Positions 46,851 through 59,304 of a stretch of DNA of 64,000 bases are shown in pieces. Source of the stretch: Sinotaia quadrata (taxonomy: Eukaryota > Mollusca > Gastropoda > Architaenioglossa > Viviparidae); assembly GCA_028829895.1 (NCBI GenBank), contig CM054179.1, positions 35,340,617-35,404,616 of the forward strand. The letters run 5' to 3'. The notes beneath the pieces are model-generated. The model did not search any database. It was not told the origin of the DNA and saw only the letters and a list, made by a program, of their open reading frames with translations. The position numbers were made by a program, and so were the translations under genes. The first letter of the stretch is position 1. Each line of letters opens with the position of its first letter.

Positions 46851-48029
46851 CACAGTACCCCAAAGTCATGTCACGCTAACATTAAACAAGGAATATAATA
46901 TTTAATTTTAAAAATAGGGACATGCTGCTCTGTCACAGTATGAAATCTACCTCTACATTTAAACTCTTTTTTTAAAAAAGAAAATATACCGTAGACCTCT
47001 CTCCATACATCCCATCCCACCCACTTACATATATGCAGTGAATTTTTTGTGTTCAATCCAATGTATGGATTTAGCATAAATTCTAACTATTTATTTACTC
47101 AACCACAGACATTATTACGACTTAAAGGTCACAAAGTTAACAACTTCTTTCAGATTTAATTAAGTATAAGAAATCTTGGTCAAGATCATTACTTTTTAGT
47201 TTTAACTTATCACTGAAAGGTTGGCAGTAGACTACACTATACAACAGTCACCTTAACGTCTCAGCAATTAACGTTCTCTTTTTCTTCTGCCATCTATCAC
47301 CTTAAGGGAACTAATCTTTAAATTAGAAAATTCGGACGCTCTTTACAAAAACACATCACTGAACTTCTGAGAAATATTCCCATATACATTAAATTTAAAT
47401 CAATGAAAGTGATATTTTATTTTGTTGCCTACTGTGTAAACTTAATTGTTGCCTATTGTCTAGATTTGTACTAACTTACGAAAGCCAATTATTACAATTG
47501 ATTATGAGGTTAAGTAAGGAGTTTGAATGGAAGTGGACACAGAATCTAAACAAAAACCAAACAAATATATGAATTAAATCTACAGCCTTGATCAAAGTGA
47601 ATATTATAGGAAAGAAACAAGTAGAAAATACCCGATTTCAAAGTGGGCACATGTATCTAAGTGCAAGTGCACGAGAGGTAACCAGATAGAAAGGCCTCTT
47701 TAAATTAAGTGAAGAGCTAGTTGGAGGAGAATACATGCATAAAGAAAATGGTTAATTAAGAAGTGATCGTGTACCTAGATAAATTAATGATGATAGACAG
47801 AAGGTAATTGAATAAATTATTTCTTTCTAAAGAGGGCATTTAGGCAAATAGTATGAAATAAAACATGAACAGAGAAGTAATTTGATTCTGAAAAGAAAGA
47901 ATAATCGCTTGGAATAGGACATATTTTGAAAGATGAATATGAAAATTACTTGATTTGGATGTGAAAGATTAGTAAGTTGAAGTAAGTTAAGACTGAAAAA
48001 ATAACTGATAAATTACTTGATTCCGACTT
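46851..48029. other. AT-rich stretch with weak decayed repetition
   Basis: From 47510 to 48029, TTACTTGATT and AGTAATTTGATT words recur irregularly, suggesting a very old array. No gene is seen. Confidence 0.4.
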
Positions 48030-48221
48030 GTGACACAACGCCAACCTAGTTATTGGTTTTGATTATTATTATTATTAATCACCCATAACTAATTACAGGT
48101 GATAAGAATTTTAATTTATGATAATAATTCTCCAGAAGACATCACTCGCCTCTCTCACATGGCGGATATGTGGGTGCTGTAAACGTTTCGTCTCTTCCGC
48201 AATGTGACGCTAATGCAACAT
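48030..48221 (-). repeat. Family R tail only, copy R5
   Basis: Inverted tail GTTGGCGTTGTGTCAC (48031-48046), ATT run, TAATTAGTTATGGGTGAT, and core GAGAGAGGCGAGTGATGTCT at about 48136. It stops abruptly at CGCAATGTGACG, where R6 begins, so it lies head to tail with R6. Confidence 0.8.
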
Positions 48222-49500
48222 AGTTAATAGTTATCATTATTATTAATAATAAATCGTCCATAAGTAATTACAAATGATGAGGATCTTTATATACGTTATT
48301 AATAACTCTCCAGAAGACACCACTCGTCCCTCTCACTTGGTGGCTATGTGGGGGCTGTAAACATTTTTCTCTTCCACAGCATTAAAGACAAACATTTATC
48401 GTCACATAATATTTCCACAAGTGGAAAATGTCTTACCAAAGAAAATAAATGTGTCTTTTAATCTATCTTTAGCAAGTCCCCATCTACCCACTTTCTTCTC
48501 CAGCATATGGTTATCAATATGTGTAAGGAGATCAATAAATTCAACAATAAATTTTGTAAATTAATAATCAGATATACACATAACAAATACAATTAAAATA
48601 TTACTTGACATCAATATTTCCATGAACTACATTCAAATAAGTTTATACAGTCTTATTTCCTAACACATCAAATAAATGTCAATATAAATCACAGGATAGT
48701 TCATATAAGAGAACAGAAATTGAGTTATAGAGAATAGAGCAATAATAGTTCATAAATAGGTGAAGTTGCAATAGTTTTTTGTGCACTTTTGTAACAAAGA
48801 CATAAGTTTATTTTTGCAAGGGGATTGTCGATTTCATGTGATTGGCGTAGAACATGGATGAGTTGCTATTCTTTCAAGGTTAATCTGGTGCTCCCTCAAG
48901 CAGAACAATTGTAGCAATTTCCAATAACTTCCTTGTACCATAATTCCATGATGTAGTCAGAATACTTTGCAACCAATACATCAACAGAGTGCAGTATATC
49001 CTTGAACATTGGCGGTAGAAACTTCTCGAGTCTACCATGGTCGTAGCAGTTTATAAATAAGTAAATTGAGTGAAACACAAGAAAGGCTACTTCTTCCCTA
49101 TAAAATATATTCAGGAACAGCTGTTAAGTTTCCAATTTATTCATTTCAAACTCCAAAATGCACGAAATATGTGTTAAGTCCATTCTCTCTCAATCAATGA
49201 GTTAACTCACCATTAAGCTAATGGTCACTTTTTATGACCAGACTTCTTTCCATATCGAGTTCAAAGTTATTAGACAATAGAATTCTTTACAACAAGTAAA
49301 CTTTTGATAGACCATTGGCTGGTCTCATTCATAAATCTTAACTATTTGGATACTAAAAAGTACTCATACACCTACAACTGGTTTAGATTACTTCAGGAAG
49401 TCCAGCACAATCTTTACCTGAGTTGTTTACTTGCAGCATTGACAATTAAAAGTATCTGCATAAGCAGTGCCCAAGTTCGGGTCACTTTCACATTTAACAA
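48222..49500 (-). repeat. Dispersed repeat family R, copy R6 (near full length)
   Basis: It reads inverted from its tail (ATTATTAATAATAAATCGTC, core at about 48315, TAAAGACAAACATTTATCGT at 48384) to the 5' end GTGCCCAAGTTCGGGTCAC near 49467. The whole order matches R3. A 60-codon minus frame within it is not conserved in other copies. Confidence 0.82.
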
Positions 49501-49554
49501 CTTAGATAGCAAATAAGCTTTAACATGGCGATTGGCACATTTACTCTGCCACAT

Positions 49555-51160
49555 ACAACATTAAAGACAAATATTTACTGTCGCACAATATTCCCATAGG
49601 TGAAAAATGTCTTACAAAACAAGAAGACAAATCCATCTTTAATCGATATTTAGCAAACTCCCATCCACCCACTATCTCTCAAAATATGGTTATCAATATT
49701 TGTAAGGTTAATAAATTTTGTGGAATAAAAGGTTTTTTTGATTTGTTGATTGTAATTATTAATTATATCATATTCACAAATAATTCATATTAATAATTCT
49801 CCCATTTTACCAATCAGGCATGCCTTATTTCTGCCTCAATGATTACAGGAAATCTAGTACGGGCCTCCTTGGATTTATTTCAGAGTAATAATTTTCGGCT
49901 GGGTTGCGGTATATATACTCTTCAGGTTTTGCATTGGTATTGCGCTGATTTCTTACCTCGGGCAAAAATTACCCTTTTGTTCTTTCTTTTGTGAAATAGT
50001 CATGGTTGGCTTGCCATGCTCAATAGACTGGCTTTTCTATGGAAGTCTCAGTTCTTATGATGCTAACTGTGGTGTATTGGACCTGCTTGCCCCTGGGATG
50101 CACGATCGGTTATGCAATCCGACAGTTACAGTGAATGTCCCCCCTCTGCACCCTGGTTATGTTGGCCTTTTGCTAAATGACTTCCAATGCTTTGTTCTTT
50201 TTATTGATAGACTGGGCCAAAGGCGGTTGTCTAAATGGCTTACACAGGTTTACATGGCAAAAATTTAGAGTAAATTTTTGTCATAAGAAAAGGTTTTAAG
50301 TTAGAAAATTTAGAAAAATACATTTAATTAATTTAATGTATTACTTTGCATTTTTTGTGTCACAAATTTATTAAGTCAACTACCAAAAAACATGTAACAA
50401 ACATGATTGAAAGATTATTTGACAAAATATTTGCATAGAATAATATCAATGCACATACAGTCTTATACCCTAACACACAACAGAGCAGATAGGTGTCAAT
50501 ATAATTCACAGGGTAATTATTATCAAAGAGCAGAAATGAAATGATAGAGATTATAGTGATAATAAATTGTACATAACCCTGTCAAGATGATGCTGCAATA
50601 GTGTTTTGCATGCTTCATAAAAAAGTCACAATTCTATTATAAAAAATAGTATTGTCATTTTCACACGTTCCTCTATCATGTTGTAGAACATGGATGAGCA
50701 GATATTCTCTCGAGAATAATCTGGGTGCTCCTTCACCATATTAGTTCACTCAAGGAGAATGATGTAGCAATTTCCAGTAACTTTATTGTACCAGAAATTC
50801 CATGATGCGGTCAGCTTACTTTGCCATCATACATCAAAAGAGTTCTGTGTATCCTTACACTTACATACTGGGGGTAGATACTTTTTGAGTCTACCATAGT
50901 TGTAGTGGTTTATAAATCACTCAACTGGAAGATCTATTAAAACTAAAAGACTGTTTCTTCCCTATAAAATATAATCAAGGAACAGACACTCAGTTTTCCA
51001 ATTTATTCATCCATAATTCCATTCTTTCTTACATTCAAATCTTAGTTTCTTGCAACAGTATTTATTATCCTGATACACGCACACAGCATAAGAAATAAAA
51101 TATAACAATTTTTAAGGAAAGGTTCACTAGAAACAATATTAAGTGTTAGCAAACTCCAAA
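49555..51160 (-). repeat. Dispersed repeat family R, copy R7 (tail truncated, interrupted)
   Basis: It enters the family at TTAAAGACAAATATTTACTG (49560), so the conserved tail is missing. It runs inverted to TTTCTAGTGAACC and GCTAACACTTAATATTG (about 51125-51150), matching 40745-40770 of R3. About 0.6 kb unrelated to the other copies interrupts it. Confidence 0.78.
49709..50373. mobile_element. Insertion of unknown type inside R7
   Basis: R3 and R6 are continuous across this point, while R7 carries extra sequence. Its ends may be TAATAAATTTTGTG (49709-49722) and CACAAATTTATTA (50361-50373), inverted with one indel. No target-site duplication is evident, and the left end partly overlaps native R sequence. 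The interior is GC-richer (49910-50260) and has an 88-codon plus frame (50002-50268) without a motif I recognise. Confidence 0.35.
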
Positions 51161-52095
51161 ACATTCTTTAATAAAATTCATTGGAAAGTAATATTGAGCA
51201 ATATGCACTGGAAAGCAATCTTTGCGAAATGAGAATCACAAGTCGGAATTGCTAAATTGCAGTGGGTGGTGGGTGGTGTTTGGGTGGCTAGAAAGGTACG
51301 TCGATTGTTATCTTGGAATGTGCTCATTTTGCCATCAGACACTTAATGCCGTATTCCTTCAAGCGTTATGATTTACCTTATGTTTCATTAATCTCATTTC
51401 GCCATCTTTTAGTTTATGCCACATTCTTTCAAGCATTTTTTATTCTTATTGAACTGTTTTGTTTGTTCTTTTCTTCTTTCACCCTCTCTTTCAATACGAC
51501 TTTTGGAGAACAAAGCGCTTGTTTTTTGTTATTTTTAATTTCAATTTGTACTTTTCATGACGATCTTCCCATCCGTTGTTTGATTATATTCTTATATAAG
51601 GTTAATTATTTTTTCATACTTTGACTTTCCTTTGCAGGGATTTCTTTCAAATATTATTATGATTAATACTATTTGCTTTATTGCTTCGTGTACCCCTTTC
51701 TTATTTATTTTGAAATGTTCTTTTATTACTATTGCTTTCCTTTCTCATATTTTATTCATCAACCTTATTGTCGTTTGGCTTTTGCACTCTATAAGATAAT
51801 TTGTTTTGCTGAGTATTTCTATTCGTTTTGTGTTCTGGCATTTGATAATTAAGAGTAAACCTATTTCAGAAGACTTTGAAGTATGAAGGATACCACAGAT
51901 TGACAGTGGGAGATTGTATTCATGTGCAGGTAAATAGGCCTGAAGGTAGCTGAAGATAAATGAATTGAGATAATTGTTGTTAAACATAGTGGAAAACATA
52001 AGTATATAAACTGTGATATTCATTGTTAGATAGGTAACTAACTACATTTGCAGGAAATCACAGATAAATGGATGCAAATGTATTCTTTGAATAGG
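51161..52095. other. AT- and T-rich unique stretch
   Basis: The 103-codon frame at 51313-51624 is a Phe/Leu/Ile-rich product of T-rich DNA. A GGTGGGTGG run sits at 51262. Nothing else is recognised. Confidence 0.45.
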
Positions 52096-53125
52096 TAAGC
52101 CAGATAGACTGGAAAGGCTGAGAAAAGATTGGAGAGAGTGGACAGATTATAAAAAATGGGGAAATCGTGAAGATGGGCAGACTGAAAGAAAGGAAAAACG
52201 GGAAAGACTGAAAAGAATGAGCAGAATGAAACTTTTGAGCAGACTGGAAAGACTTTGTAAACTAGAAAATTGTATACATTGAGAAGATTCGGTAGACTTG
52301 GCAGAAAGAAAAAATTGTACCGACTTGAAAGATTGGGCACATTGGAAAGACTGGATAGATTGGTCAAACTGGGCAGACTGAAAAGATTGGGAAAATTGGG
52401 CAGACTGAGCAGACTGGAAAGAATGGTCAAATTGGGAAGAGTGGGCAGACTGTAAAGATTGGAAAGATTGGGCAGATTGATATGATTACGAAAATTGGGC
52501 AAGACTGGGCTGATTGGCCAGACTGGAAAGACCAGGAAGGCTTGACAGACATTTAAGAATGGGGTGACTGAGAAGGTTGGGATGGTTGGGAAGACTGGGT
52601 AGATTGCGAAAATTGTTCAGACTGGGAAGATGAGGTAGAATGAGAAGATTGGGCAGACAGGAAAGACTGGGCAGATTGGGCAGATTGAGAAGATTGGGAA
52701 AATTGGGAAGAATAGGCAGACAGGGAAGATGGAGAAGATTAGAATGATTTGTTGCATAGAAAGACATGAAAGATAGGGTAGACAGGAAAGACATGAAAGA
52801 TTGGGCAGCCTAGGAAGACTGCAAAGATTGGGCAGAGTGGGAAGACTAGAAACTATTGAGACGACTTGAATGATTGGGAAGACTGGAAAGACAGGACAAT
52901 TTGGATAGACATTGGGCAGACTGGAATGACTGGACAGACTGGGCATATTGGGAAGGCTGGACAGGTTTGCAGATTTGGGAAGACTGGAAAGATTGGACAA
53001 AATGGAAAGAATTGAATTACTTTGTGGAGTGGGAAGATTGGAAAGTTAGAACAGGCAGACTAGAAAACAAAATTGGGAAGACTTGCAGCAGTATGGCCAA
53101 AGACTTGGAAGATTACAAAGACAAG
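52096..53125 (+). repeat. Degenerate nonamer satellite (YTGGnnAGA)n, about 1 kb
   Basis: Words such as TTGGGAAGA, CTGGAAAGA and TTGGGCAGA follow each other with a 9-base beat for roughly a hundred units, with scattered indels. The plus strand is purine-rich. The minus strand translates as runs of Leu-Pro-Asn / Leu-Ser-Ser triplets in overlapping frames (52038-52502, 52486-52794, 52617-53000). No start context or unique domain flanks these frames. Confidence 0.93.
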
Positions 53126-53745
53126 GTATGATTGCCGCGTGACAGTGTCAGAGACTGCGGTAAGAGGTAACGGCCTGTCCTCGGATTAAAAAATAAAATA
53201 AAAAAAGTTAAAAAATCTAAGCCAGCTTGGGAGAACTCGAGCCTTCATTACACGCCTGATGATATTAGTCTTAACGTTATGAAAAAAGAACGGCAGATAT
53301 GACGGCAAGATGATCACCGCCAATAAAGGCAGAAAAATATTAGTCACCAAAGGGGAGAAAAAATATCTTCAGTGTTTCACACAGACTTTGACTGGGGACA
53401 AGTCATTTATTGAAATTTCTATGTAACTAAAATCAACGGTATTACTCTTACTGTGAGCCTAGTATTTAAATACATAGTGAAAAGTGATACTCTAGTGCAC
53501 TCTGAATTTACAGACCAGAAACAGTTCAATGCATGTTCTATCAAAACCTCTTAACTCTGCAAATCCAAAAGTATAAGGTGATACACTGTATTTATGTACT
53601 GGTAGAATGCTAGAAAACAAAATGTAACGTATAAAGATGGATATAATTTGATGTAGTGGTAAGTCCCTGCGAAAGGAGGACGCATAATGAGTATTTTATA
53701 TACTGATAGAACAATAAGAATTATATATTGTGTCAAACGTCTCTA
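53126..53745. other. Unique stretch
   Basis: A GC-richer patch at 53130-53340 shows no usable frame. The remainder is AT-rich. Confidence 0.45.
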
Positions 53746-53965
53746 CACAGATATTTGAAAATAGAACATTATTATATATATTGTTTAAGTTCAAAGAATA
53801 AAACTTTCACTTAACGTCCTCTACAAAATATTTGAAAATAGAACATTATCATATATATTATTTAAGTTCAAAGAATAAAACTTTCACTTAACGTCCTCTA
53901 CAAAATATTTGAAAATAGAACATTATTATATATATATATTAAGTTCAAAGATTTTAAGACTTTCA
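53746..53965 (+). repeat. 76-bp minisatellite, 3 copies
   Basis: ATTTGAAAATAGAACATTAT and AAAACTTTCACTTAACGTCC recur. The third copy has a changed TATA stretch and a decayed end. Confidence 0.94.
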
Positions 53966-54039
53966 CTTAACTTATAAATAGCATGACATTGGATTGTCAA
54001 AGTTCTCACATATTTTATGTAAATACATTCTTTAGCAAA

Positions 54040-54218
54040 TACTCATGTTACATTCAAATAAATCCATCACTCGTGTTGAACGCAGTAATTCAATTACTCA
54101 TGCTGCACTCCAATAAAACTATCACTCGTGTTGTACTCAATAAATCAATTACTCACGTTGCACTCAATATGTCCATTACTCATGTTGCATTCATTATATC
54201 ATTCACTCATGTTGAATT
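54040..54218 (+). repeat. Degenerate minisatellite, about 35-bp unit, 5 copies
   Basis: ACTCATGTTGCACTCAATA and TCnATnACTCnTGTTG words recur. The short 86-codon frame is derived from it. Confidence 0.88.
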
Positions 54219-55434
54219 AAGAGATATAATAAAATTATATTAACATTGTTAACAGTTTCATAATTTCAAACGTGTACCAGTCCTCTATTCTATGCTCACA
54301 TATCGAAACATTCAGTTAATTGTTTTGAAAGTTATCTAATTGAGTTTAGGTTAAATATAGGTACTCTTTTCATTAATTTAATAGTTTGTTTTTCTTTGTC
54401 GTTTTACTTTCTCTCATTCAATGTTATACACTTGCTATTACTTCAATAGCACGCTGTCAATTTACGTCCACCTTGACATTCTTACATTAATAATGTTATC
54501 CATCTCTAATCTCTCATCTGTCAAATTGAGCGTGCCTTCAAATTCGCAACATTTCAGAAAAGCAGTAATTATGAATTAAAAAAAAGCATATACTGAAATG
54601 TTGCGTTTTTAGTAAAGGTAATACCCCGGGTAAATAAAAAACACGCAGAAAGAAATTACTGCAAATCAATTAAAATGTATATTTCATCTTTTATTCTTGA
54701 TGTCCTGGCTTTTGCATGATTTAGCAAAGACTTTAAAATTAATTTCTTGCCACAGTTTGTTGAAATAAATTATTTTCACTCACATATGATGGCCTTGAAT
54801 TTCCTGAAAAAATAATAATCATAACAAATAAATAAAGCGTACCACTATGTGTTTTGCGTGTCAATGAACATTTATTTATTTATTTGAAATCCTGAAGACA
54901 GAATGAACATTTGTTTCATAAGTAGTTTTTCTCTTTACTTGTCCTCTTTTCTACTTTGTTTTAACTCTAATTTACTTTCCATCTGTGTCAGACAGTGATC
55001 GGCAAGAGATAGAGAAAACAAACGTCTTAGGCACAAGAAAGATAAAACTAGAAATGCGTTCTTTGCGTGTGATAAATCTTACACATTACAATTAAAATGT
55101 ATGTTAGATGCATTTCTATTAATGAACCTGACCTACGTGCAGAACTTTCGAACATTTTAGAAACGTAATTCATAAAACATCGGCAGATGCAAATGATGTT
55201 TCGGTGAAATTTGTGAACTCCTCCTGCCTGATTGACGTTCAGTGAAGGTGTTCAGTATATATTAAAGTCGCCTTAAATCAACATATCACTAGGACCACGT
55301 GACATAATCCACTTAAATTCAAGCAACAATCTACAGTCCTTTTTACTTGTTATAAATCACCTTAAATCGATTATGTACTAGGCTCGCATTGATGTTCATT
55401 ATTAATATACTGCACATGGCGTATACCTAACTGT
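54219..55434. other. AT-rich unique stretch
   Basis: No array, RNA gene or frame over 60 codons. Confidence 0.5.
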
Positions 55435-55620
55435 CTAAAAGGCAGTAGGATATTATTGTACCCTCTATCCAAGAAGAGAGATATTGCTGTACCCACTATC
55501 CAGGAAGATGTATATTATTGTACCCACTATTGATAAAGAGGGATACTTCTGTACCCAATATTAAGGAAGAGGGATGTTGCAGTATCCAATATAAGGAAGA
55601 GGGGTATTGCTGTACCCTGC
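55435..55620 (+). repeat. Degenerate minisatellite, about 33-bp unit, 5 copies
   Basis: GGAAGAnGnATATTnnTGTA plus CCCACTAT recurs five times. 55621-56094 downstream is unique; its 106-codon minus frame (55753-56073) has no recognised motif. Confidence 0.88.
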
Positions 55621-56094
55621 CATACATAATAAGGTAGCAAACTGTCATGATAATTATCCCAACCTGTCACAATCCTGGAGACGTGCTAAATGTAATAACA
55701 GTGAACAAGCAAGATTGTTAATAAGTAAACAGTTTTAAATTTGAATAATGAATTACAAGTTTATTATATGTGCAAGTGTGCAATTCCATTTCTTTAAATA
55801 CAAGGAAAGATCTGCAATTACTTTATTGATTGCAAAGAATGTTGATTTTCGTGTGTCGCAATAGTGTATGGAAAAAGTACTCAGAGACAAAGGGGTGGGA
55901 GTGGAGGTAGTGGTGGTGATACGACGTTCAGTAGGATTCAAAACATAGATCGAAATGTAAAAGCCTTTGAATGTTTTTGAACTTAAATTTACGCTTTCCC
56001 TGTTAGAAAGAGTATTCAAAACTGTCGCTTGAAGATGCCGACTTTTACTGTATTGTACTTTGTAAATGAACACTTGACCATTGTGAGATTTTTT

Positions 56095-56272
56095 TGTCTT
56101 TAAATGTTGAGGAAGAGACAGAACGTTTACGGCGCCCGCATATCCGCCAAGTGAGAGAGACGAGTGGTGTCTGCTGGAGAATTATTAATTACATAAATTA
56201 AGACATGCATCACTTGTAATTAGTTATGAAAGATAAATAATAATAATCATCATTAACTAAGTGGCGTTGACG
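56095..56272 (+). repeat. Family R tail only, copy R8
   Basis: TTTACGGCGCCCGCATATCC, GAGAGAGACGAGTGGTGTCT (56152), TAATTAGTTATG, a TAA run and the terminal GTGGCGTTGACGTCACAG. Everything upstream of about 56095 is unrelated to R, so the copy is truncated at its 5' end. Confidence 0.85.
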
Positions 56273-56274
56273 TC

Positions 56275-56365
56275 ACAGATAGATAGATAGATAGATATAT
56301 AAATAGATAGATAGATGGATGGATGGATGGATGGAGAGAGAGAGAGACAGACAGACAGACAGATG
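56275..56365 (+). repeat. (GATA)n-(GGAT)n-(GA)n-(GACA)n microsatellite cluster
   Basis: Four tetra- or dinucleotide runs follow one another immediately after the R8 terminus. Confidence 0.95.
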
Positions 56366-56477
56366 CGCCTAACATCTTAAGATAATTGTAAAATGTTTCA
56401 ACCACAATCCTCTTATTTGGAATCGCGTGAACTGTTGCATGTTGGCAACGTGTTTTTATTTGTATGAGTGTGATTCA

Positions 56478-56660
56478 ATGACTGCGGTCTCTAGTTGTTT
56501 GTATGTTTTGCGAAATGACTGCGGTCTCTAGTTGTTTGTATGTCATGCGAAATGACTGCGGTCTCTAGTTGTTTGTATGTCATGCGAAATGACTGCGGTC
56601 CCTAGGTGTTTGTAAAAAATGGCTGAATGATAGCGACCTCTAGTTGTTTGTATGCCTGCA
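56478..56660 (+). repeat. 38-bp minisatellite, 4-5 copies
   Basis: TGACTGCGGTCTCTAGTTGT plus TTGTATGTnnTGCGAAA recurs. The last copies are diverged. Confidence 0.94.
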
Positions 56661-56784
56661 ATCCCTCGTTGTTTAAACTGGCTTGTTTATCATAAGTGTC
56701 ACACTTCATTTCGCTTCAAAAATTAATTGATGCGTACTACAATGAATAATATTACACTATACACAACTAAATTTTACACGAATC

Positions 56785-57000
56785 ACCTCACTGTAAACCA
56801 CTACATCGCAATAATTTGCTTTAAAAGTCCCCTGCAAACCACTAAATCATAATAATTTACTCTTTAAGTCCACTGCAAACCACTACACCACAATATTTTA
56901 CTCCACTGTAAACCACTAAATCACAATAATTAAAGTCCACTACTCATTATTACATCGCGATAATACTCGAAATGTCCTCTGCTACAGGCAATTATCTACT
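56785..57000 (+). repeat. Degenerate minisatellite, about 45-bp unit, 4-5 copies
   Basis: AACCACTAnATCnnAATAAT plus TTnCTnnAAAGTCCnCTG words recur with deletions. Confidence 0.85.
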
Positions 57001-57242
57001 TTTAAAGCCTACTGCAATATACGATATTGTAGCTAGTAGCTGCGAGACAACCATAGTGTATTCCATTCCAGATCATAGTAATTTATAATAGAAGGAGAGA
57101 GAAAGTTAGAAGTAGACTTTAAAAATAGATTTTAATCATTCATTCATTTAATCAAGCAAACAGTCAAACAGTCATGCTGAGGTTTTGTTTCGAAATCGAT
57201 AGTTTACAGATTATGCAAGATTGACAGTCTATTGCGTTCCAT

Positions 57243-57362
57243 AATTTAGTAATTTCGTTCTAGCACTTTAATACATTGTACAGTCATTCTTTCTGTATGA
57301 CTTCTACTTTCTTTCGTTCTAGCACTTTAAAACATTGTACAGTCATTCTTTCTGTATGACTT
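57243..57362 (+). repeat. 60-bp tandem duplication
   Basis: TTTCGTTCTAGCACTTTAAn plus ACATTGTACAGTCATTCTTT occurs twice. 57001-57242 is unique. Confidence 0.95.
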
Positions 57363-57463
57363 ATAATTTGATGCACTGCGCAGGCATTTTATTTCGAACA
57401 ATGTATTAGTGTAATTTCATGTGTAATTTGTGTAGGGTCACGATAACGACAGTAGATGGTTTT

Positions 57464-57640
57464 CTAACAACTTTAGACTGGCTAGTTTGCGATATCAGAT
57501 GAATTTGTAACAACTTTAGACTGGCTAGTTTGCGATATCAGTTGAATTTGTAACAACTTTAGATTGTCTATGTAGCGACATTGGATGACTTTATAACAAG
57601 CTTAGACTGGCTAAGAGCGACATTAGATGAGTTGTCGACC
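57464..57640 (+). repeat. Minisatellite, about 45-bp unit, 4 copies
   Basis: AACAACTTTAGACTGGCTAG plus TTTGCGATATCAG recurs. The fourth copy has AACAAGCTTAGACTGGCTA. Confidence 0.92.
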
Positions 57641-57989
57641 GCAAAGCAATTTTAAACTCTAAATGGTTTTAAAACAGCATGCATAAACGGATTTCAGCTA
57701 CCTGACACTGTCTTGTGACAAGATTGGGAATTTTTGTGCATTAAAAACCGGGGTGATTTTGAAAAATTAAATGCGCTCGGATTTTGTTTGGTCATTCGGT
57801 CTAAGACTGACTTGTAAACATACAGCAAATCATGAAGACGCACGCACTAAATTATCCTGCATATCCCAATTCGCGTTATATTAAAACCATTAAAAAGTAT
57901 TCTGTTAGTAAATGTACAGTCAGTGCTAAGTATATTTTTTCACATACATTAGCTGTAAACTATAACAGTGGCACGCCTATCGACCCAAA
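57641..57989. other. Unique stretch
   Basis: A 60-codon frame here is not supported by anything else. Confidence 0.45.
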
Positions 57990-58165
57990 TAGTGACGTTT
58001 TAAAGCAATATTAGGCATGACTGTAATATAAATAGTGACGTTTTAAAGCAATATTAGGTATGACTTTAATATAAATAGTGACGTTTAAAGCAATATTAGG
58101 TATGACTGTAATATAAATAGTGACGTTTAAAGCAATATTAGGCATAACTGTAATATAAATAGAGC
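57990..58165 (+). repeat. 43-bp minisatellite, 4 copies
   Basis: AAATAGTGACGTTTnAAAGC plus AATATTAGGnATnACTnTAA recurs. Confidence 0.95.
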
Positions 58166-58239
58166 TGCTACTGAAAACATTTTCAATGTGTATAATTTAC
58201 TTTTAAAAAATTAGTATTTCTGGAAATGTGTACTCTCAT

Positions 58240-58435
58240 TCTGATGATCAGAATAAATAGTTTTATGCATTCTGTTTTTAGAGGTCAAAGTACAATAGTC
58301 TAATTCTACTGGTCAGAATAAAGCAGCATTATGCATTTTGATTTTAGAGGTCAAAGTACAATAGTATAAACCAGTCTAATTCTAGTGGTCAGAATAAAGC
58401 AGTATTATGAAATCCCTTTCTAGTTGTCAGAGTAA
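58240..58435 (+). repeat. Minisatellite, about 65-70-bp unit, 3 copies
   Basis: GGTCAGAATAAAnnAGnnTT plus ATGCATTnTGnTTTTAGAGG and TCAAAGTACAATAGT recur. 58436-58644 is AT-rich without a feature. Confidence 0.9.
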
Positions 58436-58644
58436 AATAGTATAAAGGAAATACGGGAATTAGAATTCTAGTAGTTTATCTCAATCTAAAATCATTCATT
58501 TTACTAATGAATATAACATAAAAAATAAAATAGTTACGTAAATCTAAAATAAATTATTCTGCTAAGTATAACAAGGCAATAACTTAATTAAAAATAATAT
58601 ATTTATTATTAATACGAGTACAAAGACGGGCATTCATTTTGTTA

Positions 58645-58792
58645 CGTGGTGAAAATAAAATTACTAATCTGTATTATTCAAGTATCGAAATATTTTATTT
58701 AGGTACAACCCTTGCTACGTGGAGAAAATAAAATTACTAATCTGTATTATTCAAGTATCGAAATATTTTATTTAGGTACAACCCTTGCCACG
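58645..58792 (+). repeat. 73-bp tandem duplication
   Basis: GAAAATAAAATTACTAATCT through TATTTAGGTACAACCCTTGC occurs twice, nearly identical. Confidence 0.95.
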
Positions 58793-59304
58793 CAGAGTTA
58801 TTCGATAAATTTTCGTAATTATTTCACTGTTTTCTAAAAAAAAAATAATAAAATACATATTGTCGTGACATTGTACATGTGTGTATTAGTGTGTCTTATT
58901 GCGATCCCAGCAAAACTATTATTGGGTAATCTAGCTCTCTACAAAAAGTAATGTAGTATTTTATTGTAATAAGTAAAATAATTTTAGTATTCTATCATTT
59001 CTTTTTTACTACTATCTTTTTTTTTTAAAACCACGACATATGCTATTTCGCTGATATTAGTTTTCGTATTGCTCGATAAAAATATTATTTTTTCGTAGTA
59101 ATATAAATATCTGAACTATTGTTTTACAGTAATATGAATAAAATACAATTATTTAGTTTAGAAATACGAGAATATGAAATTAAAGATGTTAGTGACTCGA
59201 GTAAAACTAATATTAGTACTTTGTGTTCAACTTAAACTATCACTAACTTTAGTGATAGAATAGGGATTCACATTCAGAAAAATACTGGCTCAGTTTAAGA
59301 TTTC
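58793..59304 (+). other. AT-rich stretch with scattered GAGTAAAACTA words
   Basis: GAGTAAAACTAATATTAGTA at 59198 and similar words suggest a decayed array continuous with the flanking ones. Confidence 0.5.

Noticed and set aside
52038..53131. Leu-rich frames resembling leucine-rich repeats
   Set aside because: The period is three residues, not the 20-29 of LRR proteins, and it follows from a 9-bp satellite. No signal peptide or flanking domain.
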